Under the pieces are notes generated by a model. It was not told the DNA's origin. It did not search any database and saw nothing but the letters and a program-made list of their open reading frames with translations. Source: Ceratotherium simum simum (taxonomy: Eukaryota > Chordata > Mammalia > Perissodactyla > Rhinocerotidae). Taken from it: a stretch of DNA of 64,000 nucleotides. The translations under genes and the position numbers were made by a program. Positions 1 through 11,543 of the stretch are shown here, piece after piece (the first letter of the stretch is position 1; each line of letters opens with the position of its first letter). Location of the stretch: the NCBI RefSeq assembly GCF_000283155.1, contig NW_004454210.1, forward strand, positions 4,106,568-4,170,567. Reading direction: 5' to 3'.

Positions 1-84
1 AGATGAGGAATCAGACTCAGAATTACAAGTAAGTTGCCCAAAGTAGTTAGTCAATATGGAGTTAAAAGAACCGGAACTTCAGCA

Positions 85-185
85 TCCATACTCTTTCTAC
101 TCTGTACGTTAAGTGATTTGCCCAAGATCACACAGATAGGACAACTTAGAGGCAGATCTTCTGGCTTCAAGGTCTGTATTTCTCG
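85..185 (+). repeat. MIR-type SINE fragment
   Basis: It carries the typical MIR core wording: 'ttaagtgatttgcccaagat' followed by 'cacacagat', then a stretch of the form 'gaggcagatcttctggcttc'. This is recognised by eye, so the ends are approximate. Confidence 0.6.
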
Positions 186-289
186 TAGTATATTGAGGTC
201 CATACAAACTAACATTTTGAGCACTCTTTAGTTTATAAAATGGTTTCACAGTCATTGATGTATTTGATGTTCACATCTGCCTCATGATG

Positions 290-415
290 TAGATATTATT
301 TTCTCCAGTCTACACATAAGGGACCCAAAGCTGAGGTTAAATGACATACCTATTATCACACAGTTAGTTAGTGGGGAGTGAAGCTCAAATATAGTTTTCT
401 TTGACTCCAAATCCC
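290..415 (+). repeat. MIR-type SINE fragment
   Basis: The order 'tattattttctcc', 'gctgaggttaaatgacatac', 'cacacagttagttagtgg' is the diverged MIR core. The boundaries are approximate. Confidence 0.55.
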
Positions 416-964
416 ATTGTCTCGAAGATGTTACCTTAGGAGAAGTCCAATGTGGAAGTTCTTAGCATTTGGTTTTACGAAAGTCTGTTCACCTCCCTCG
501 GTCTTAGCTTTATCTCTCTTACACCTTTCTCCTCTTTCCCAACCTGTGTCCTACCTTCCTTCCCACTTCCCTTCCCCAGATTATAGCCTCCCCAAATGTG
601 ATAGCTTTTATATTCTCAGTTCTCCACCTAGCACAAGAGCATCCCTCTAGCAGGATGCCAGTGAAAAGCCTCAGGGTCCAGAATGGACATACCTTGGAGG
701 TATGTCATGGAGAAGGACATGGGCCAGGTGCTTTGCTTCCTGTTTTACATTTCATGGAGGCTGTGCCAGACATATTTTGGAAATATTCATGAAGCTTGTT
801 TATTTTGGCCTTATCCTCAGCTACACTCCCTAAAGCGCATTTTCAAAGAACAATCACTCTGATCTGAGTTAGGTAGTAGCCAGCTGTCTGGACTGCTATA
901 AATGAATAGAAGTCACCACCTAAGCTTTAGTACCATCACAAGGAGCAAGCAGACCACACAGCAG

Positions 965-1400
965 TCTTCCCTGTATTAATTTGGATTAGATTTGGCTATG
1001 AGTTACACAAAGTCCAAAATGACAGTGGCTTATGTAAGATAGATGTTTATTTTTTTCTCTCAGGTAAACAAAGTCTGCAGGTAAGTAGTCCAGGGCTGGT
1101 ATGGCAGTTCCACTCCATGAAGCCCTCAGGAGCCCAGGCTCTTCAAGCTCACCACTCTACCATCCCTATGGTTGTGGCCATGGCCTCATGGACCAATACG
1201 GCAGCATCCCTGTTCCAAGCAACAGGAGCAATAAATAGCCAAAGAAGAAGAGAGACAAAGGGCATGCACCAGTTACTTCTTAAGGTTTCTATAAACTGCC
1301 ACATAACAATTGGCTTACATCCCATGTAAGGCCAGAACTTGGACATATGGCCATACCTGATTGCAAGAGAGACTGGGTGATGTGATTTTTGTCCTAGATG
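965..1400 (+). repeat. Ancient dispersed repeat, family not named
   Basis: The wording (acagtggctta..., tttattt..tctctca, ccagggctggtatggc, ggccagaacttgg.catatggcc) resembles a common old mammalian interspersed repeat. A second, more decayed copy appears at about 60540-60870. I cannot give the family name with confidence. Confidence 0.5.
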
Positions 1401-2105
1401 ACCCTATGCCCAGCTCAAGTTTTTTTTATTGAAATATATTTGATATATAACATTGAGTAAATTTAAGGTATACAACAGCTAAAAATTTTATCACCATGGG
1501 AAAAAAGGGAGTGTATGTATTGGAGGAAATGGAGTTCCTGTCACTCTTCCCAAATCCTTTACCTTGAATTCTTTACTTCTTTCTTCTACTCAATGCCTTA
1601 TTGGATTCATTCATTTACATGCTTTTTATTGTAGAGAGACCATTTTGACAGCTAGTTCTAATCAAGGTTGTCTTCCCTCCACATCTGAAAACCAACTGCT
1701 TCAAACCCCTCTTTGCGTCATCACCCAAAGTGTATTCTGGGAAATCCTAGGAAATTAGGTAAAAGGGTCCCAAGGTCAAATAAGTTTGAGAAACACTGCA
1801 TTCTATATTGTGATCTCTTTGAGGTTCTCCATGCATGTGCACATGTGAAAAGTTCTGCTGGAAAGAAATCTGCTCAATATATTTGGTCAGTGTGTTAAAA
1901 CTTATTTCCCCGTGAAGCGTTTATTCATAACATTGTATAAGGTATAGCATCCTGTGGAAGACCCTTTGGGAAATGTCAGTTAAGTGGCTCTCGAAGGTTT
2001 GGATGAGTGTGGAGGGGAAAGCTAATCCATCATCTACTCTGTGTACCCCTCCCCCATTTTCCCACACTTGAACATGAATCTTTTTTTTTTCTTTTCCTTT
2101 TCTAG

Positions 2106-2260
2106 ACTGACAGATCCCATTCCCACCACAGAGACTTCAATTGCACCCCGCCAGAGGCCTAAGGCTGGGCAGACTCAACCGAACCCAGGAATCCTTCCCA
2201 TCCAGCCAGCCCTGACACCTCGCAAGAGGGCCACGGTTCAGCCCCCACCTCAGGCTGCAG
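2106..2260 (+). CDS. AAK1: AAK1 internal coding exon (start of Pro/Gln-rich region)
   Basis: The acceptor is a long pyrimidine tract ending tctag and the donor is gtcagt. The first base completes a codon from the upstream exon; reading then runs [20 protein letters not shown] and continues to [14 protein letters not shown]. The final G is the first base of a split Gly codon. This is the linker just after the kinase region of AAK1 and is basic and Pro-rich with no folded domain. The 155-nt length leaves the exon asymmetric, so skipping it would shift the frame. The upstream exon lies outside the window. Confidence 0.95.
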
Positions 2261-3243
2261 GTCAGTAGCTAGGTTGATTTGAAATTTGGTGCACCTCTTT
2301 GTTATCCTGGATAATAGAGAAGTCTTGGAAAGCCTGGTTTTGCTTCAGGAAAGGAATGCAGAGGCACATGAAGAATAATGGTTTTCCTTAAGGAACAGGA
2401 GGTGAGGTGCCACTGAAATTGTATAGCAGGAGGCTGGTGAAAGGGGAGACCTCTCATTGAATTCTGTGGAGGATCTCCAAGACTACTGAAGCCTGTTGTC
2501 TCTGTTTTTTCTAGTCTTGGCCCTGATTTTGTGGCTTGTCCATTCATCCCATACCTACCTCTTTATGTCATATACTTCTCTTTGCCTTTAAAGACACAAG
2601 ACTCACCTCTTTCTGGCACAGAGAAATTGTTTCTTTAATGCTCTGTCCCTTGAAGTATCTCTCACTGCTCCATGGTTTGGTATTCTGTTTCTAATGAGGT
2701 GGCTGAGTTTAGTTTCATAAAGAGGACTGATCCAAACTGTCAAGTAACTGAACTCAGCCATCACTTCCCCAACCTGGAAGCTGCTTTTGAGGAATTTGGT
2801 GGCCAGCTAATTACAGCCAGGCATCCAGACTGGGGTTGTGTAACCTGCTTGCAAAACATCAAAGAATGTGTTTATCCTACAGCCATGCCAGCAAGTGCGA
2901 AGATTGTGTTTATATACAGCAGCATCAAAGGCCAGTTGAATATGTAGATACTCAGGGTGCTGACTAAAGGAGTGATTGACTAAATGGGGTGGTGAATAAG
3001 GGAAGACTTTCTGAAGGAGGCAAGATTTGAACCCTGTTATTGAACCTTGTTTTGAAAAAATATGAAGCCTGTGGTTTGGCAAGAAGAAGGAAGGACCTTC
3101 CAGGTGCAAGGACAGTGAGGAGCACATGGATCTTGGGATTATCTGTCCACTTACCACCCCATCTTTCTTGCTTTGGCAAGAAAGAAAGCCGTTTTTGTCT
3201 TGAAGAGTTTTAAGCCCTTAAATGGAGTTTATTCTCATTGCAG
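2261..3243 (+). other. AAK1: AAK1 intron
   Basis: Intron between the first two coding exons. Most is unique sequence. About 2995-3130 resembles an old dispersed repeat also seen at about 28700, 53650 and 61800 (gaagactttctgaaggaggcaagatttgaa...). No gene or RNA is recognisable. Confidence 0.75.
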
Positions 3244-3533
3244 GATCCAGCAATCAGCCTGGCCTTTTAGCCAGTGTTCCCCAACCAAAAACTCAGCCCC
3301 CACCCAGCCAACCCCTACCACAATCTCAGCCCAAGCAGCCACAGGCTCTGCCCACCTCCCAGCAGGCGCCTTCCACTCCGGCCCAAGGTCTGCCCACTCA
3401 GGCCCAGGCCACACCTCAGCACCAGCAGCAACTCTTTCTCAAGCAGCAACAGCAGCAGCCGCAGCAACAGCCACCGCCGCCACCACAGCAGCCAGCGGGC
3501 ACGTTTTACCAGCAGCAGGCCCAGGCTCAGCAG
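3244..3533 (+). CDS. AAK1: AAK1 internal coding exon (Gln/Pro-rich)
   Basis: The acceptor is cattgcag and the donor gtaagg. The first two bases finish the split Gly codon, then [20 protein letters not shown] is read and the exon ends ...[12 protein letters not shown]. It is very rich in Gln and Pro, with [18 protein letters not shown] near the end. This low-complexity segment lies between the kinase and the adaptor-binding region and is presumably disordered. The exon is 290 nt and ends on a codon boundary. Other frames across it are also open because of the CAG/CCN composition, but those are shadows. Confidence 0.96.
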
Positions 3534-3849
3534 GTAAGGTGGTCCAAGTCTGACCCTTGCTTTGCATGTCTGAGTTGTCACTGTGAAAAGGCCCACTAGG
3601 TACAGGCATCTTCCTTGGGAAGCCCTGGGAAGACAGCCATTAACCGTCGCATCATTGCTTCTCACAAAGGTAGATACTAGAGCATTGCGTAGTGGAGCAG
3701 TCACTGGATCGCTCGCACCCCTCTCACCTTTCTCCTCAGGCCTTGGGGAATTCCCTACCTGATTGAGGAACCTCAGCGAGGGAGCTATTTTTTAAGGACT
3801 CTTTTTTCCTAACATAACTACAACACTGTTATCATACTGAAAAAAATAA

Positions 3850-4460
3850 TATAATTTCTTATTATCATCAAATATCCAATAACTCCTTCTGATGTCTCAT
3901 AATTTAAGTTGGTTTGTTTGAATCAGGACCCAAATAAGGTCTACCTGCTATATTTAGTTGTGATGTATCTTTTTCCTCCCATTATCTTTTCATATATTTT
4001 TCCCAAATTTTTTACTATAAACGTATTGATTTTATAATTATTGATATATCTTTTAAGTCCTCCCTTTATCCACAGGTGCCTTCACCCTCTTTTTTTTTTC
4101 CTCTTTGCCATTTAATTTTTTGAAGAAACTGGGTCGTTTGTCATGTAGAATTTTCTCCATTCTGCATTTGGCTGATTGCTTCCCTGCAGTGTCGTTTAAT
4201 GTTCTTCATCTTCTGGTGTAAACTGGTAATTTCTCAAGGCTTGCTCAGTATTCGATTCAGCGTGATAGTTCTTGTTCTTCCAGTGGCATCACGTCAGGAG
4301 GCATACCATGTTTGGTTGTCCTGTCTTTTATTAGTATTAAGATCAATCAGTGAGTTTGGTGTTTGTCTGATCCATTCATTCAGTGTTCCCCATCAGCTTA
4401 GCAGCCATTGCTGATCATTTCCTAAGTCCATTAATTCTTTAGGGATGGCAAAATAGTGAT
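3850..4460. repeat. Old LINE-1 fragment (L1M class), 3'-UTR-like
   Basis: Phrases such as 'gaagaaactgggtcg', 'ctgcatttggctgattgctt', 'catcacgtcaggaggca' and 'gttccccatcagc' belong to the long 3' untranslated region of ancient L1 elements as I remember it. The strand was not settled and the ends are approximate. Confidence 0.5.
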
Positions 4461-5389
4461 ATCCTAGCATTCCCTCTTCCCTTAGGGCTGGAATTTTTCT
4501 ATGAAGAACTTTTTTCATCACCTATATGATTACCCTAAGGTACTGTTTGTACAGAAAAGGCAGGAAAAATGATTGATTCTCTCCTTGTGCTTACTAGTTT
4601 TCAGAATGAGTTTATTCCTGGTGTTATCCAAAGGTGAACAATGAGGTTTTTCTTTTGTTTGTTTTAGTATCATTATAAACCTGTGGATTTTAATGTATTT
4701 GGTGTTTCCAGACATTGTCGTTTTAAAAATTTTATTTATTTTGATGCTCACATTGTCCCAACTTTAGCCAGTGGAAGTCTCTTCAAATTGGCTCCTGGGT
4801 CCTTTGGCAGTGACTCCAATAGTCTTTAATGGTTTCCTTGCTATTTAGTGTAACAAGCTGTTCTGGGCTTATTCTGCCCTTGATCTGGAATCAGCCACTT
4901 CTCTAAGGAACTCCATTTCCTTTTAATGGAAATGGTATTTAGAGACCACAATCTAAGTGCTAGGGCTACGCATTTGCTAATGGATTGATTATTGTTTTTA
5001 AGCCTTTTCAGTGGACTGTTAGGAAATATATTTCGTTTTGTTTTTTGTATTGTTAATAGAATATACACCATGAATTCAAATTCATATCCTTAATTCAGAT
5101 TTGTAATTACAGGATTTTTTGTTTAACTTCTTGGATTTTATATTTCTGTTTTTTTAATCTGGAAATCTTGATTGCTAACAACATTGTTATTACTTAATTG
5201 ATTTATAGTTTCAAGGTAACAATACCAATATGATTACTGAAAATAGTTGAAGATTTCTTTTCCCTTTTTACCCTTAGAATGTTTAGCTCACTATTTTCTA
5301 GAGAGTTTGGCTATCAGTTTGAATACACAGGTTTATTTGCTTCGTTCTCCTTTTGATTTTTAGTTATTGCTTTTTCAATTTTGGCTTAA

Positions 5390-5640
5390 TTTTGTTTTGT
5401 GAAACTGTAAAACATGTATATGGTTTCAAAATTAAGTCTCTCAAAATTCTATCCCCTCCATCCCATACATAGAGGTAGCCCTCATTCCTATTTACAACTT
5501 GAGAGTGTTCCCTTTTAAGGAAATATAGCATAGTTTATTCAGTCAGTCCCCTGTTGATAAACATTTGGTTGTTTCCAGCATTTTGTGGTTATAAATAGGC
5601 AGCTATTTATTGACATCTGCTTCTTTGTTAACCCTTAAAT
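5390..5640. repeat. Old LINE-1-like fragment
   Basis: It contains the pattern 'cccctgttgataaacatttg' then 'gttgtttccagcattttgtg' and 'ttataaa', which is typical of an old L1 segment. The boundaries are approximate. Confidence 0.45.
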
Positions 5641-6467
5641 TTGCCCCAGTAGGCAAACAATATCCTCTCAGTTAACTCTATAACTAAGTACCAGTATTTG
5701 GAACATTCAAAGACAAGATCTTGACTTTTATTCATCAGTAGGCCCTGTTTGAGCTCTGTGTGCCCAGCACATGGTCCTTAGCTGTGGGGAGTAGAGAAAC
5801 ACGTAGAAGTATCCCTGTCCTTAGGAGGTTTATAAAAGAATATAACTTGAAATAATTAGTTACCAATATAAGAAAAATAGCATTAAGGGTAGTAGAGTAT
5901 ACTGAATATTTTGAATGTTTAAAGATGGGAGAGTTAATAAAGATAGAGCTATTGGAAAATAATTTTCAGAAAGGCTTGAGATGACTCTTAATAGCTGGGT
6001 TAACATTTAGGTTATTCTTTCAGTGTCATCATTGCTTCTTCCTATTCAAGTAGGGAAGCATTTTAATCTTGGCTGCTTCCAGATCTCTTTATAAAAGGGC
6101 TTACTTCTGTGGTTGGGAGGTCATTTATTAGTTTCTATTACACTCCAGCATGTGGAGTCACAAGATGTGTAGTCGGATGGATGCCTTTAGGCCAGGCATA
6201 GAAACCCACCTGGAAGCTAACCTGCAGTGCAAGAGGCAGCCTAGTGCAGTGGATGCAGCCTGCAGCGTAAGGTACTGTTGTGTTTATTTTAATGCCTTAA
6301 TGTTCCCCTCATGAATTTTCAGGCCGTGCTAAGAGACTTCTACCTGCCCTTGCCTTTGGCTTCAGCACTGATCTTAGTTGTAACTGAGGCATTCGTCTTT
6401 TGTGGAATTTCGTTCTGAGACAGGCTTTTATTCACCTCCTCATTTCTTGCTACTTTGGCCTGCTCAG

Positions 6468-6566
6468 TTTCAGGCAGTACACCCAGCAACCCAGCAACCA
6501 GTGATTGCCCAGTTCCCTGTGGTATCCCAAGGAAGCTCTCAACAGCAGCTGATACAGAACTTCTAC

Positions 6567-6597
<31 letters not shown>

Positions 6598-6734
6598 TGG
6601 CCACAACCCTGCATCAACAACAGCTGCTGACTCAGCAGGCTGCCTTGCAGCAGAAGACCGCTGTGGCAGCAGTACAGCAGCCCCAGGCACAGCAGGCCAC
6701 AGCCCCGCAACCACCCCCTGCCCAGGAGCCAGCA
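6468..6734 (+). CDS. AAK1: AAK1 internal coding exon with polyglutamine run
   Basis: The acceptor is gctcag before TTTCAG and the donor gtaaga. The 267-nt exon starts and ends on codon boundaries, so skipping it would remove 89 residues in frame. It reads [20 protein letters not shown], then QLIQNFY, then a run of ten Gln (6567-6596), then further Gln-rich sequence ending QEPA. The ten codons are seven CAG, one CAA and two CAG. A second ag five codons' worth of bases away (after TTTCAG) could act as an alternative acceptor, but known AAK1 keeps the Phe-Gln pair. Confidence 0.96.
6567..6596 (+). repeat. AAK1: CAG/CAA trinucleotide run encoding Q10
   Basis: Seven pure CAG codons, a CAA interruption, then two CAG, in frame inside the AAK1 exon. 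Runs of this kind vary in length between species and individuals. Human AAK1, as I recall, has a longer run here. Confidence 0.95.
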
Positions 6735-7889
6735 GTAAGAATCAGCCCGGGCTCAGAGTGCAAAAGCAGGAGAGGATCATGCAGTGAGGGCTAGGGAAAG
6801 GGCGGGAAAGAGGTGGCAGCACTGGTGAGGGGGCCTCTGGATTAGGGCTAGGCTGCTTCCCTACCCTTGTGGTTAAAATATTTGGTCTTTTGTTGATGTA
6901 TCCAAGAAAAGGATGAGATACTCTATAGAAAGTAGAGGTTTTAAAAAAATGATTCTAGGCTACTGATGAAGATGAACATTATTTATCACTCTAAAATCAG
7001 GCTGACAGAAAGAGCTGTTCATTATCTCTGTCAGTGCCAGTGTTGAGCAGTCAAAGATCTAGACAGGTTTAGAGCTAATCTCTTTGCCTTCTTCAAGAAG
7101 CAGCTTGACCATTGTGGCCTTTCCAGTCTCTGGAGGTTCGTGCGGGCCCCCACCTTTACCCTGAGTCCCGACAGTGTTGTGTTTATTCTTTGTCTTGAAT
7201 GACATTACACTACCTCATTTAAGTCTACCATGCAGCACCCTTCAAGGACCTGCTTGCTGGGACCATGTGCCATGGCCTAGTCCCTGTGGGCACCAGAACA
7301 TCTGAGTAATGTTTGAGCCATTTTGTCAATTTAGAAATTGGGCATGTCCACTTCTGGATTTTGGCTGAGTATAGCATCAGAACCCCTATATCCTCTCCTG
7401 ATTGACCTTTACAGCTTCAGCATCCTCAGGCACATTGTGCTGTAGCCTTTGTTAAATGCCCTTAATTCTGTTCTCATGTATTTCTGAGTGACAGTGATAG
7501 GAAATTTTATAGTGATAAAAAAAGGCATTTTATATACCCAGCCGATAGAGTATCATAGCCACTCTCTTATTCTCAGGGGAGTCCAACTACTAGAAGAATG
7601 AAGGAAAAGTAAGAAACCATCTTTCTGAGGATTGATTTCTAATAGAGTTTTGTCGCCCATCTTAAACCAGAAAACCTACATTCCTTCTAAAGGAAGCAGA
7701 GCCGTAAATAGATTGTCTTAAGTCTCAGCTAAGTATGTGTTCAGTGTCTTTACACCTTCCTTTAAGAAACAACTCAGCCTTCCTGCAGGTGTGCGGTAGA
7801 CAGCTACTCTGTATTTTTAACAAGAGATAAAGTTCCTCTTGTTAATGGAAAAAGAGTTTTTAAAAAATTATTGGATGATGTAGTGAGTT

Positions 7890-8030
7890 AAGATCTTAAG
7901 TATCTAGTCCAGTCCCCTCATTTAATAGAATTGGAAACTGAGGCCCAGACTGGAAAGTGATTACCCCAGCCCCACAGACTGATAGCAGCAGAGCTGGGGC
8001 AAGAACCAAAGAGTCCTGATCTGTGTTCAA
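7890..8030 (+). repeat. MIR SINE fragment
   Basis: The MIR core order is clear: 'cagtcccctcatttaataga', 'ggaaactgaggccca', 'gactgatagcagcagagctg'. The ends are approximate. Confidence 0.65.
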
Positions 8031-8364
8031 GGATAATCATAACAAGTGCCCATCCAGGGTGATGAAGTGATCACCTGCCACTGACTACACTGCTTATGAG
8101 GTTCCCTCTGCTTTCCCTGGACAAAAGTATCCATCCTCTTGGGAATGAATTATGAGACTTGTCCATGTTCCTTGCTTGAAAAAATACCTTGAGCACTTTG
8201 CTCAGGGGTAGTTGGTTGACGGGATGGAGAGGGAACAAGAGCAGAATGTGCCTCAGCCAGGAGCCAAAGAGCTTCTCAGCTTTGACCATCCCTTTCTCTG
8301 ATGACCCTTAGCAGGACTTACCTAGAGAAGCAAGTGAGTGAATGTGAAGTATACCCTGCAGCCA

Positions 8365-8640
8365 TCTTAAAGCAATAATCTACAAAGGGAAAATGGCCAC
8401 ATGCCATAGATGTTCATTGCCGTCTTATGGATAATAGCCAAAAGAACAGAAGCAACCTAAATCATTCAAGAACCCAACTATGCAGCCATTACAAATCATG
8501 ATTATAAAGTTTGTACAACAGTAGAAAACACTCATGCGATAATATTAAAGAGATATGAAATTATGAGAAAAGTATATACTTGAAAAGAGACTTAAATATA
8601 AGATACCAAAATATAGAACAACTGTATTAGGCTGGCGGAA
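8365..8640 (+). repeat. Old LINE-1 3'-end fragment
   Basis: It has the layout of L1M 3' ends: 'tgttcattgccgtcttatgg', 'ataatagccaaaagaacaga', 'atgcagccattacaaatcat'. It is diverged and its ends are approximate. Confidence 0.5.
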
Positions 8641-8844
8641 TGAAGTCTGGGTGGTTTTCCCTCTCTTGTCTATATTCTTAAATTCCTTGATTTGATTGTA
8701 TTCCTTTTACAATTATATATTTTGTTTTTTAAAAAAATCTTTAGCAAGACGGACATCTGAGTCTCCCTTGCTTCTCCTTCCCCCACGGTCTGTGTCTGAC
8801 TCCTCCCCCTCCCTAATCCCATCTTTGGATGAGCAGGCATCACC

Positions 8845-9020
8845 GTGCAGAAAGAGTCTTGATCTGCAATCAGGAGATGCAGATTCTGTCCCCAGTTGAC
8901 CCTGTGAGCTTGGGCAAGCAGTTAGCCTTAGGGGGCTTTGGTCTCATCTCCTCTAAAGCGAGAGAGTTGGAATTCAGGTTTTCTAAGGTTCTTTTCAACT
9001 TGCATTGTTCTTAGATTCTA
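8845..9020 (+). repeat. MIR-type SINE fragment
   Basis: The pattern 'gatgcagattctgtccccag', 'ctgtgagcttgggcaagcag', 'ggtctcatctcctctaaa' matches the 5' and core parts of MIR. Confidence 0.55.
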
Positions 9021-9816
9021 AATGGAGATGAAGCTATCTGCCTGACAGGGTTGTTGTGAAGAGTAGTGAACAGGTCAGAGCTGCTTTGTATTAGTAGATT
9101 GCTGTGATAGGGAAAGTGTCCTCATAATGGAAGCGTCTGTTCTTTAGTGTGCTGCATGCAAAGAACAGGTAAGAGGAGGGGAAAATGTTCTCCAAGTAGT
9201 CGGGACTCTTCAAAATAAAGGAACTCAACAGCTAAGTACCCTTTGCAGAGTAATGAATGTCTTAAACTCCAAGAAATAAGCAAATCTACTTCTGTGCTTA
9301 AAGCCCTTCTGGTCGCTGTGGGTGCTGGCTTTAGGTTGGCTCTTAGAGGCACGGCACTGGACCCCTGATGGAAGTTGTGGCGCTGGAGTTGTGGTCCTCA
9401 CAGAGACTCTGCTTCTCCCTAAGAGATGCAGTCAGCTCCTTTACCCTTCTAACCTTAGGCTGATTGATACTAGAAGCTTATATTGTATCCTTCAGCCTGT
9501 TGGTGAAGTGATGGTGTACTTACACATGCACCTAACCTGTCTTAATAAAATTCAAAGTCTGAATTAATATAAGGACAGAAAATCCCAGGCTGTCAGCATC
9601 TTGGCCCAAGGAGCTGGACCCTCTGGTTTCCCTCATCTCTCTCAGGACCTACCTTTGAAGACACAGAATGTGGGGACTGAGCTGCAGCCTGGAGGGGCAG
9701 CTCTAATCTGAGATGAGTGACTGGAGGGAAGGGATAGTTAAATACCTGAGGCATTTAGTATTCTAAGTTATTTTATCTCTGGATTGATAGAATTAAGGAA
9801 AAAGGTTAGGTGGCCT

Positions 9817-10155
9817 CCTTTTTTTTTTTTTAACGTTCTTATCTTTAATGATAATAATGACCTTTTTTTTTTTTGGTGAGGAAGATCAGCCCTGAGCTAA
9901 CATCCATGCTAATCCTCCTCTTTTTGCTGAGGAAGACCGGCCCTGAGCTACCATCTATTGCCAACCCTCCTTTTTTTCTCCCCGAAGCCCCAGTAGATAG
10001 TTGTATGTCACAGTTGCACATCCTTCTAGTTGCTGTATGTGGGACGGGCCTCAACATGGCCGGAGAAGCGGTGTGTCAGTGCGCGCCCGGGATCCGAACC
10101 CGGGCCACCAGTAGGGGAGCACGCGCACTTAACCGCTAAGCCACGGGGCCGGCCC
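9817..10155 (-). mobile_element. ERE SINE (equine tRNA-derived SINE), full length
   Basis: On the minus strand it begins GGGCCGGCCCCGTGGCTTAG, has a B box in 'ggatccgaacccggg' (as seen on the plus strand) and ends in an A-rich tail, seen here as T runs. A 9-bp duplication, aggtggcct, flanks it at 9808-9816 and 10156-10164. Two T runs (about 9818-9830 and 9862-9874) suggest an extended or interrupted tail. SINEs of this type are transcribed by RNA polymerase III and mobilised by LINE-1. ORFs inside it are chance. Confidence 0.92.
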
Positions 10156-11113
10156 AGGTGGCCTTCTTAATATGATTTTTTGTTCATTTTCTTCATACAG
10201 CACTTTATAGATCATGACTTATGCTTAAAGACTAACCATCTGGCCACAAGGATATTCCCCCCTGTTTGTTTTCCTGTGGTGACAGTCTGTCCTGCCTTCT
10301 GAATGGCCCACGTCTCAAGAGTGCTTATGTTATTAGATCAGTCATCATCAAGGGCTTTTTAAAGTTTTTATTCTTTTGTGTTATTTTCTCCACCTGGTTC
10401 TTCAGTGCCATTTCCAAACTGAAGATTGGAACAAGTTAATCTCACTGCCCCGGTGCTATACATTTTCTCAGGGATTACCACAGAAGTAGAATCTTGTAGA
10501 TCCATCCTATCAATGAAATAAAGAGCCATAATAATAACAACAACAAAAATGCACTACCATTTATTAATCATGGTGTAATTTTATCTAACTTATTCCTGAG
10601 TAGTAGTCTGAGCTGTGTCAGAGAGTCAGGGATCTCTAAGCAGAAATCATTCAGCTCAAATGTGTTTTATCTGGAGGTGTGCCTTCATTGGCTTCTGACT
10701 ATAGTATTAGAATGCTTAAAGCCTGCCATGGAGGCATTCTGAATGAGTTCTTGTGTGACCTCGGAAGCAGAAGGTGGTCCTTTAGGATACATTCTAGATC
10801 ATCTTTAGAGCTGGGAATAGCTTCTGTAGTCTTATGCTCTGGGTTGAATTGTATATGGTTACCCTGTATATTGTTGCTGATGAAGATTAAAAGTTATGGA
10901 TAAGCACCAGATAAGTGCCATGTTGGTATCGGTCCCAAAGTTGCAGCTCAGATTTTCAAAGCCTAGTTTTTTTCTTTCTGGGTCTTATTGGTAAACTCAG
11001 CCATTTGAGTCCCATGTTGGCTTTCATGTGGCATTTTGGGTTATACTTGTCTGTTTATTTGTTTTTTCTCCCCTGCCTTTTTTTAGAACACTTTTCATCT
11101 CTCTTCCTAGCAG

Positions 11114-11343
11114 ATTCAAGCCCCGGTGAGACAACAGCCAAAGGTTCAGACAACCCCACCTCCTGCCATCCAGGGGCAGAAACTCGGATCTCTCACTCCC
11201 CCGTCATCCCCCAAGACCCAGCGTGCTGGGCACAGGCGGATTCTCAGTGACGTAACCCACAGTGCAGTCTTTGGAGTCCCTGCCAGCAAATCAACCCAGC
11301 TGCTCCAGGCAGCTGCAGCTGAGGCCAGTCTCAATAAGTCCAA
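11114..11343 (+). CDS. AAK1: AAK1 internal coding exon (Ser-rich phospho-region)
   Basis: The acceptor is ctagcag and the donor gtatgt. Reading starts [20 protein letters not shown] and continues through [20 protein letters not shown], then [20 protein letters not shown], ending NKS plus two bases of a Lys codon. The segment links the Gln-rich part to the adaptor-binding part. The SPKT and RRILSD stretches look like proline-directed and basophilic kinase sites by sequence, an inference only. At 230 nt the exon is not frame-neutral. Two consecutive acceptors (tag at 11108-11110 and cag at 11111-11113) could add or omit one Gln. Confidence 0.96.
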
Positions 11344-11543
11344 GTATGTGGTGCTTCCGTTTTATCCTTCTTACTTGTGTGAGCAAGGTCTGCTGTGGGC
11401 TGTTACTGTGTGATTCTTTGCATATGTATGTAGATATATATATAGTGGTGTAGATGTATATGTAGTGGTGTGTGTCTGGGTTTAATAAGAAACTGAATTT
11501 GCCTGTAGTGCATAAACCATACTGATCTTAAGAAATAATTTCC

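Larger units (their letters stand above)
1..2105 (+). other. AAK1: AAK1 intron (partial, 3' part)
   Basis: Non-coding sequence before the first coding exon in the window. It holds two MIR-like stretches (about 85-185 and 290-415), an old mammalian dispersed repeat (about 965-1400) and a short AT-rich LINE-like piece (about 1415-1500). The last 40 bases form a strong T/C-rich polypyrimidine tract ending in tctag. The short ORFs here have no recognisable product. Confidence 0.8.
3534..6467 (+). other. AAK1: AAK1 intron with old LINE-1 material
   Basis: A 2.9-kb intron. About 3850-4460 reads like the untranslated end of an old LINE-1, and about 5390-5640 like another LINE-1 piece. About 5740-5850 looks like a fragment of a mammalian-wide dispersed repeat. 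No coding potential is recognised. Confidence 0.7.
6735..11113 (+). other. AAK1: AAK1 intron with MIR, LINE-1 and ERE copies
   Basis: A 4.4-kb intron. Recognised content is a MIR (about 7890-8030), an old LINE-1 3' end (about 8365-8640), a second MIR-like stretch (about 8845-9020) and a young minus-strand ERE SINE (9817-10155). The remainder looks unique, with no gene. Confidence 0.8.

Noticed and set aside
3222..3704. Long ORFs in other frames and on the minus strand over the Gln/Pro-rich exon
   Set aside because: CAG/CCN composition keeps all frames open. Only the frame that joins the flanking exons gives the AAK1 sequence.
6340..6794. ORFs of 86-130 codons overlapping the polyQ exon on both strands
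   Set aside because: They cross the splice sites and are poly-Ala, poly-Leu or poly-Ser shadows of the CAG run. The real exon is 6468-6734.
9817..10155. Possible tRNA genes from A and B box motifs
   Set aside because: These boxes are part of ERE SINEs. The flanking target duplications and A tails show retroposition, and no tRNA cloverleaf is complete.
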